Assembly: GCA_041946865.1 (NCBI GenBank)
Contig: JBHGBF010000094.1
Coordinates: forward strand, 1-17,993
Length of the DNA stretch: 17,993 nt
From: RPQK01 sp041946865
GTDB taxonomy: Bacteria > Acidobacteriota > UBA6911 > RPQK01
Direction: 5' to 3'
Position numbers and translations under genes: made by a program. Under the pieces are notes generated by a model. It worked only from the letters and a program-made list of their open reading frames with translations, made no database searches and was not told where the DNA came from. Below, piece by piece: positions 13,196-17,993 of the stretch (its first letter is position 1; every line of letters begins with the position of its first letter).

Positions 13196-14377
13196 CTACC
13201 CCTTCTTCCACTCATCGATGAACACTTCCACGTTCTTCCAGGTCACGGGCGAGTCGACGGTGATGTTGTCAACGGGTGAGAGGATGAATCCGCGCGGGCC
13301 CAGGACTCTGAGGGCGTGGCGAACGGCCTCCCGCACGTCCTGCTCGGTTCCCGTCTCGACGGTGATAGCGCCGGAGACCCCGCCCCACAGGCAGACTCGT
13401 CCTCCCAGTTTCTCTTTCAACAGCGCGAGGTCGGTGTGAGTGCCCTGGACCGGATCGACGCCGATCAGAACGTCGATGCCCGCTTCCAGGTAGTAATCCA
13501 AAAGGGGCGCGGTTCCGCTGGAACAGATGTAGCCGAACCTCGCGCCCCGCGTGTGAGCCAGCTCAGCCTCCGCCTTCAATCCCGGCAAAATCGCGCGTCG
13601 GAAGAAGCCCGGAGTGACGAAATCGCAGCCTTCGTACCAGGCCCGGCGGATATAAAGGTCAACCGGCGCCGACAAAACCACCTCCATCCGCTGCCGGTTC
13701 CAGGCATGGATCATTTCGAGAAGCTCGACGACGAAATCCGGTTGCTCGATGGTCAACACCATCAATTGCTGCATGCCGCACAGCCAGTTCGCCATGTCCA
13801 TCCCGACGCCCCATCCGCCGGTGATCAGGACGTCGTGTCCCGCCGCAAAAACTCGCGCCCGCTCGGCCTCCGCCTGGAAACGGGCCACGTCGTCCGGGCC
13901 CGGCGGCATCAGCAGGTAGCTGAGCGCCAAGAGGTCGTCCGGCCGGGTCACGAGCGGTTTCAGCGCGCGCGGCACCTGGTAGTCATCCACGAAGGGAATG
14001 TGATTGCCATGTGTCCAGTCTTCGGAAAGCCGGACACTGGTCGTCAGCCTGCCCGCCGGCGTTTCGTACTCCTTGTGGAGTATGTCCGAGTCGCCCTGGA
14101 CCGCCTCCCTCCGTTCTTTGGTCTTCACTTCCGGATGGAAACGAACCGGCAGCCCCCGCAGATCAGGATGGTCCGGGCGCTCCGCCCGCGGCGCCGACGG
14201 GATGAAAAGCATCGAGTCCATGCCCATGGCCAGCTCCGCCTCGACCAGGCGGGAGAGATCCTCGTCGACCCTCCGGCGCAGCGCCGCGAAACTCATGAAA
14301 CAGCAGGGGACATGATCGGTTTCCTCCAAACTCAGCGCCTGCAACATGCGCCGTCGCGATCCATGATGCGTCTGCAT
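13196..14377 (-). CDS. Uroporphyrinogen decarboxylase-like (URO-D family) protein
   Basis: This 393-residue cytosolic protein starts at ATG 14377, where GGAGGG sits 3 bases upstream. The open frame could extend to a TTG at 14404, but that lacks a ribosome binding site. RRRMLQALSLEETDHVPCCF is the usual opening of URO-D-family proteins, and DVLIGVDPVQGTHTDLALLK, CLWGGVSGAITVETGTEQDV and FILSPVDNI give the C-terminal barrel strands. The family includes heme-pathway decarboxylases and corrinoid or methylthiol methyltransferases (MtaA/CmuA type). This sequence belongs to the divergent group and not to HemE. In methyltransferases an HxC pair binds zinc; here it reads YIC (C285), so the His is replaced. 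It is the first gene of the operon with the double metallo-beta-lactamase and the unknown secreted protein. The substrate is unknown. Confidence 0.82.
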   Translation of the reverse strand: MQTHHGSRRRMLQALSLEETDHVPCCFMSFAALRRRVDEDLSRLVEAELAMGMDSMLFIPSAPRAERPDHPDLRGLPVRFHPEVKTKERREAVQGDSDILHKEYETPAGRLTTSVRLSEDWTHGNHIPFVDDYQVPRALKPLVTRPDDLLALSYLLMPPGPDDVARFQAEAERARVFAAGHDVLITGGWGVGMDMANWLCGMQQLMVLTIEQPDFVVELLEMIHAWNRQRMEVVLSAPVDLYIRRAWYEGCDFVTPGFFRRAILPGLKAEAELAHTRGARFGYICSSGTAPLLDYYLEAGIDVLIGVDPVQGTHTDLALLKEKLGGRVCLWGGVSGAITVETGTEQDVREAVRHALRVLGPRGFILSPVDNITVDSPVTWKNVEVFIDEWKKG

Positions 14378-14474
14378 TTTCCCTCCGGCAGTCACCAGGG
14401 CCAATATCCAGCTGGGAGCGGCTGGAGTTCACAATCCTGCCTGCACTCCGCAGGAGAGGCTCGCCCTGCGCCCC

Positions 14475-14511
14475 CAATCATCAACTGTTAATCGCCAATC
14501 GTCAATCCTTG
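14475..14511. repeat. CGTCAAT-type repeat in the divergent intergenic region
   Basis: AATCATCAACTGTTAATCGC and then CAATCGTCAATCCTTGA is an imperfect run of an AATCGTCAA-like unit. It resembles 4596-4627 and lies between the divergent URO-D-like and symporter genes. TTGACG at 14509-14514 could be a -35 box for the symporter, but no -10 at the right distance is visible. Nothing else is recognisable in 14405-14560. Confidence 0.4.
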
Positions 14512-14573
14512 ACGGGGGTCTTACGATATGGCAGCTTACCTGTCGGAAACTGAAACCCCGAAAGGGAGGCACA

Positions 14574-16607
14574 ATGGCTGCTATTGATGCTGTGGTTTTC
14601 GTTGTGTTCGTTGCCGCAGTTCTCTTCCTGGCCCTCTGGCAGAGCAGGTCGAAGACGGAAAAGGACGCGCAGGACTATTTTCTGGCGGGACGCGGTCTCA
14701 GCTGGTGGCTGATCGGCTTCTCGCTGATCGCCGCGAACATCTCGACCGAACAGTTTGTGGGGATGAGCGGTAACGCCGCCAGCCACGTCGGCCTGGCGAT
14801 TGCCAGCTATGAGTGGATGGCCGCCATCACGCTCGTGATCGTCGGCTTTGCCTTCCTTCCTTACTTCCTTCGCGCCGGCATCTACACCATGCCCGAGTTC
14901 CTGGAGTACAGGTACGACCAGTGGGCACGGTTGATCATGGCTGCCGCCACCGTTCTGATCTATATCCTCCTCGTCGGGTCGGTCACGTATTCCGGCGCCC
15001 TGACCATGAGGACCCTTTTCAGCGACATGGGATTCGAGATGAGCCTTTACACCGGCTCCCTCTTCATCGTGCTGATTGCCATGATCTATGTGGTCACCGG
15101 CGGCCTGAAAGCCAGTGTGTGGGCTGATTTGATACAGGGCTCTGCCTTGATTGTCGGCGGCGCTATCATCATGTACTTTGCCTTTCATCACCTGGGCCTG
15201 GCCGAGCGAGCTGCGGGTGTCATCGATGTCGCTACGGGTGAAGTCGCCGTCCGGAACCTCGATCCGGGAACAGGCGCAGTCGAGCGGTTCCTGGATCTGA
15301 ATGCGAACCGGCTGAACATGTTCCTGCCGAAGACTGATACCGTGCTTCCCTGGACGGCCCTCTTGCTTGGGCTCTGGATTCCCAATTTTTACTACTGGGG
15401 GCTCAATCAGTACATTACCCAGAGGACGCTGGGATCCAAATCCCTGGCGCAGGGGCAAAAAGGCATTGTTTTTGCGGCCTTCCTGAAACTGCTCATCCCG
15501 TTTGTCGTGGTTATTCCCGGAATCATCGCCTTCAACCTTTTCTACGAGAACATGCAGAGCAAGGCGCAGGGGGATGTCAGCAAGGCCATGGGAATGTACC
15601 TGAAGGCCAATCCCGAGACCAGGCTGGTCCAGGTGGTTCCAGTCAGCCAGGCCCGGGACCTTCAGGCTTACAGCGGCCCAGCTTATCTTATCGTGCTCTA
15701 TGACACCGCCCAGGAGCTGTCGCGGATTCAGTTGAAAAGTCCCCTCGTCCTCCCCATGCAGCGTCTGGCCTACGAGGAGCTGCGTATCGCCGAGTACCAG
15801 ATCTTCTCCGCCAAAGAGGATCACGCCTGGAAACACGTCAATCCGGAGTTGGCGCGGGAAATCAAAGCCTACAATGCCCGAACCGAAGCCGCCGCCCGCG
15901 CGGCCGGGGCTGTCCCCAGCTCGGAGGCCCTGGTCGCCTACAAATACGACACGGCGCTCGGGCTCCTTCTGGGTTCGGTTCTGCCGCGTCGAGTCGGAGT
16001 GCTCGGCTTCGTGCTGGCCGCCCTGTTGGGAGCGGTGGTCAGTTCGCTGGCAGCCATGCTGAATGCCGCCTCCACCATCTTCACGATGGACATCTTCAAC
16101 CGGTACGCCGTGAAGAACGCGGGGCAGAGAACGATTGTCCTGGCGGGGCGAATCAGCGTGGTGGCCTTTGCCGTCATCGCCTTTCTCCTGGCGCCTCAAC
16201 TCGGCAATCCGAACATCAGTAACTCGATCTTTACGATCATTCAGGAGTCACAGGGCTTCATCTCCCCGGGGATCCTGGCCGTCTTCGTCATAGGCTTCAT
16301 CGTCCGGCGCGCTCCCAGGTCGGCCGGCCTGGCCGGGCTTCTGACCAGCATCGTGACGTACGGGGTCTTAAAGCTCGCCGCACCTTCACTCCAGTTCCTG
16401 AACCGGATGGCTATCACATTCGCCCTGTGCATCACCGTCATGATGGTGATGACCGCGCTGAAACCGCTCAAGGAGGCGATTGTGTTCCACAGCTCAACCA
16501 GCCTGGATCTGGAGAGCTCAAAAGGCGCCAGACTGGCGGGCCTCATCTGCATCCTGGTCACGCTCGCGCTTTACGTGATCTTCAGCCCGCTGGCGGTGGC
16601 GAAGTGA
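14574..16607 (+). CDS. SSS family sodium:solute symporter (SGLT-like)
   Basis: This 677-residue inner-membrane transporter starts at ATG 14574, with GGGAGG 4-5 bases upstream. The N-terminus is a hydrophobic helix without a cleavable signal. Diagnostic SSS stretches are DAQDYFLAGRGLSWWLIGFS, ANISTEQFVGMSG, YTMPEFLEYRY, VVTGGLKASVWADLIQG and NFYYWGLNQYITQRTLGSKS. Such proteins couple sodium influx to uptake of sugars, amino acids or organic acids; the last two motifs are most like the sugar (SGLT) branch. An insert of about 135 residues (about 322-458, rich in charged residues) separates two membrane segments, much longer than usual. The gene diverges from the URO-D/metallo-beta-lactamase operon and converges with an amidohydrolase, suggesting uptake of a compound those enzymes process. 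Confidence 0.9.
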   Translation: MAAIDAVVFVVFVAAVLFLALWQSRSKTEKDAQDYFLAGRGLSWWLIGFSLIAANISTEQFVGMSGNAASHVGLAIASYEWMAAITLVIVGFAFLPYFLRAGIYTMPEFLEYRYDQWARLIMAAATVLIYILLVGSVTYSGALTMRTLFSDMGFEMSLYTGSLFIVLIAMIYVVTGGLKASVWADLIQGSALIVGGAIIMYFAFHHLGLAERAAGVIDVATGEVAVRNLDPGTGAVERFLDLNANRLNMFLPKTDTVLPWTALLLGLWIPNFYYWGLNQYITQRTLGSKSLAQGQKGIVFAAFLKLLIPFVVVIPGIIAFNLFYENMQSKAQGDVSKAMGMYLKANPETRLVQVVPVSQARDLQAYSGPAYLIVLYDTAQELSRIQLKSPLVLPMQRLAYEELRIAEYQIFSAKEDHAWKHVNPELAREIKAYNARTEAAARAAGAVPSSEALVAYKYDTALGLLLGSVLPRRVGVLGFVLAALLGAVVSSLAAMLNAASTIFTMDIFNRYAVKNAGQRTIVLAGRISVVAFAVIAFLLAPQLGNPNISNSIFTIIQESQGFISPGILAVFVIGFIVRRAPRSAGLAGLLTSIVTYGVLKLAAPSLQFLNRMAITFALCITVMMVMTALKPLKEAIVFHSSTSLDLESSKGARLAGLICILVTLALYVIFSPLAVAK

Positions 16608-16662
16608 CAGGCGGGTAAACTGACCCCAGGTCGCAGAGTTGTGTGTGCGGCTTGTGTGAAAA

Positions 16663-16706
16663 GAAAGCGGGCCTTTCCGGCGCACGCTGCTGCACCTGCC
16701 CGTTTC
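16663..16706. terminator. Possible terminator between convergent genes
   Basis: GAAAGCGGGC (16663-16672) and GCCCGTTTC (16698-16706) can pair with one bulge around a 25-base loop. On the minus strand the stem is followed by TTTTC, and it lies just past the amidohydrolase stop at 16715. It also lies 56 bases past the symporter stop. The arms are short, so support is weak. Confidence 0.35.
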
Positions 16707-16714
16707 CCCGCGCT

Positions 16715-17776
16715 CTATATCCCCGGATACCACTTTTTCGCGTTCGTCTGATAGATCTTGCGCAGGACTTCTGGTGGGAGCGCCAGGCCGCGCACCTTCT
16801 GCTCGGTCCCCACAACGGCCACCGTTTGGCCGGACGAAAAGTACTTCCACTCCTCGGTCCACCGGGTGTGAAGCCGGTCGCACACGGTCTGCGGGTTCTG
16901 GCCTTCTTCGATCTCTATGTCGGTCGCGTAGAGGAGACGGTCCTGGTACTTGATGCAAAACTGTCTGAGCGAATCCCGATCGAGAAGCTGAAGGTCGTCG
17001 ACCCGGGCGGCCAGATCGACCGCCATGTTGGGAAACCGATCAAGAAGCCTGGACAGTCTTTCCAGATTCCACTCAACACTGGCCACGTGGCATCCCACAT
17101 ACCGCAGTCTCGGGTGCTTTTCCAGCAGGTGCTCCACGGCGGTGATGTGTGCCTCATACGAAGGGAATTCAGGGTGCAGATACATGTGGTACTCGGGGTG
17201 GCCCTTGTAGTACCGGCGGTTGCTTTCGGACATCATTTGATCCAGAGGCAGCCAGCAGTCGCGCGGCTCTCCGATATGTCCCGTCAGGGTCTTCCCCTTC
17301 TGCTCGATGAAATTGAAAACGGGGTCGAAGCGGGGATCGTCGATCATGACAAAGCGGCCGTTCTTGTCGCGGAGCTCCATTCCGATGTTCTTCCAGACCT
17401 TTACCCCGACTGCGCCTTTTTTAAAGGACTCGTCCAATAGCTTGAGCGTCTCTTGTGCCCAAGTCGGTTCGTCCCAACAGTCAACCGGAAACGATGTCAC
17501 GAACTGGAAACGATCCGGGTGCAACTGCTTCTGCCGCTCGATGAACTTCAGCTGGTCCGGCACATCGCCGTGATCGACAACGATCAAAATCGCCTTGAAA
17601 CGATCTGCGGCGGCCTGATTCAGGAATTCCGTTCCGTTGTATCGGGCATGCAGATGCGCGTCGATCTTCTCCAGGGAGAAAAAGTCCGTCGGATCCGGTG
17701 CGTTTTGAGCAGACAGCAGGACCAGAGCCGGAAACCCCAGCAAGGGCACAAACAGTCGTCTTCCTCGATTGAGCAC
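16715..17776 (-). CDS. Secreted amidohydrolase (TIM-barrel, COG2159-like)
   Basis: The open frame extends to 17869, but the start is placed at GTG 17776. GGAAGGGGG lies 4 bases upstream, and the product then opens with a signal peptide (VLNRGRRLFVPLLGFPALVL then LSAQ). The 20-odd residues further upstream fall in a non-coding inverted repeat. The product is 353 residues, probably periplasmic. KIDAHLHA gives the HxH metal pair (H41, H43). GHIGEP (H167), GCHVASVEW (H230) and YATDIEI (D286) supply the remaining ligand positions of the amidohydrolase-2 type, and VGVKVWKN lies on the barrel strand that may carry a lysine. It should hydrolyse or decarboxylate a small organic compound using a metal ion; the substrate is unknown. 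It converges with the symporter gene 107 bases away. Confidence 0.85.
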   Translation of the reverse strand: MLNRGRRLFVPLLGFPALVLLSAQNAPDPTDFFSLEKIDAHLHARYNGTEFLNQAAADRFKAILIVVDHGDVPDQLKFIERQKQLHPDRFQFVTSFPVDCWDEPTWAQETLKLLDESFKKGAVGVKVWKNIGMELRDKNGRFVMIDDPRFDPVFNFIEQKGKTLTGHIGEPRDCWLPLDQMMSESNRRYYKGHPEYHMYLHPEFPSYEAHITAVEHLLEKHPRLRYVGCHVASVEWNLERLSRLLDRFPNMAVDLAARVDDLQLLDRDSLRQFCIKYQDRLLYATDIEIEEGQNPQTVCDRLHTRWTEEWKYFSSGQTVAVVGTEQKVRGLALPPEVLRKIYQTNAKKWYPGI

Positions 17777-17799
17777 CAAACCCCCTTCCGAGGCTGTGA

Positions 17800-17808
17800 T
17801 GGTAACAC
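17800..17808 (-). promoter_or_regulatory. GTGTTACCA motif upstream of the amidohydrolase
   Basis: On the minus strand GTGTTACCA ends 23 bases before GTG 17776, the same motif and spacing as at 13174-13182. It sits between a 29-base-arm inverted repeat and the ribosome binding site. It may be an extended -10 element, and the shared spacing also supports 17776 as the true start. Confidence 0.4.
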
Positions 17809-17810
17809 GG

Positions 17811-17893
17811 TTTTTCTGAAAGCGCGTGGGGTGCGTGCCGGAACCAAGATCGATTCGTACTGAAGGCACGCACCCGACGCGCTTTCAGAAAAA
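17811..17893. repeat. Long inverted repeat (29-base arms, one mismatch)
   Basis: The left arm 17811-17839 starts TTTTTCTGAAAGCGCG, and the right arm 17865-17893 ends CGCGCTTTCAGAAAAA. They pair over 29 positions with one mismatch around a 25-base loop (17840-17864). On both strands the stem is followed by A residues, not T, so it does not look like an intrinsic terminator. It lies 34 bases upstream of the amidohydrolase start. It could be a MITE-like element, a transcribed leader hairpin, or a protein-binding site. Confidence 0.85.
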
Positions 17894-17964
17894 AACGCTC
17901 CGCTTGCGGCTCTGTTTTAAAGCGTTGCGGCTCCCTGGGTAACCCCTCAGTTTTCGGTTCGGGG

Positions 17965-17991
17965 GGTCCGTAGGATCTGGTCCGTAGGATC
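17965..17991. repeat. Tandem GGTCCGTAGGATC, at least two copies at the window edge
   Basis: GGTCCGTAGGATC occurs at 17965-17977 and 17979-17991, a period of 14. The run is cut by the end of the window, so the true copy number is unknown. No gene is visible in 17894-17993. TGCGGCTC also recurs in it, in TTGCGGCTCTG and TTGCGGCTCCC. Confidence 0.7.
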
Positions 17992-17993
17992 GG

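Noticed and set aside
13316..14491. A 391-residue plus-strand open frame
   Set aside because: Antisense shadow of the URO-D-like gene, arginine-rich with no motifs.
14502..16199. A 565-residue open frame on the minus strand
   Set aside because: It lies opposite the symporter gene, is rich in His, Gly, Gln and Asp with no domain pattern, and arises from the codon bias of the real gene.
17811..17893. Intrinsic terminator
   Set aside because: The stem is strong, but A residues rather than T residues follow it on both strands.

Overview
This is a high-GC bacterial window that uses GTG and TTG starts alongside ATG. Its content is a secreted DUF1080 protein, a Tat-exported metallo-beta-lactamase-fold protein, an SSS symporter with a long soluble insert, a secreted amidohydrolase and a periplasmic prolyl oligopeptidase. 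That mix would fit an Acidobacteriota-like soil or sediment bacterium, with Planctomycetota-like relatives as an alternative. This is an inference from gene style; there is no rRNA or other marker gene in the window.

The window has two parts. Positions 1 to about 3400 are an accessory, decayed region. It holds the tail of an unidentified gene, two arrays of a repeat carrying TGACACGCACGTAATT in opposite orientations, a frameshifted and truncated transposase relic between the arrays, and two diverged direct copies of a segment of about 290 bases. Between those copies sits an intact two-gene cassette: a small DUF2188 protein (1367-1570) and a 210-residue protein resembling nucleoside deoxyribosyltransferase/TIR-like enzymes (1599-2231). 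To its right is a broken gene on the minus strand (2644-3120) that looks conserved but that I cannot name. The cassette is the best candidate for an undescribed (possibly defence) module.

From about 3400 onward the genes are intact and closely packed. On the minus strand are a D-threonine aldolase-like PLP enzyme (3413-4501) and a secreted DUF1080 protein (4775-5512). A divergent promoter region then leads to a plus-strand phospholipid module: a two-HKD cardiolipin synthase-like enzyme (5702-6886) and a CDP-alcohol phosphatidyltransferase-like membrane protein (6954-7691), followed by a secreted prolyl oligopeptidase (7780-9861).

A minus-strand operon comes next: a uroporphyrinogen decarboxylase-like protein (14377 to 13196), a Tat-exported protein with two metallo-beta-lactamase domains (13150 to 11171), and an overlapping unrecognised secreted protein (11184 to 9955). 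An SSS symporter (14574-16607) diverges from this operon, and a secreted amidohydrolase (17776 to 16715) converges on the symporter. Together these could be an uptake-and-processing locus for an unknown organic compound; this is inference. A large inverted repeat lies just upstream of the amidohydrolase. No tRNA, rRNA or CRISPR array was seen.
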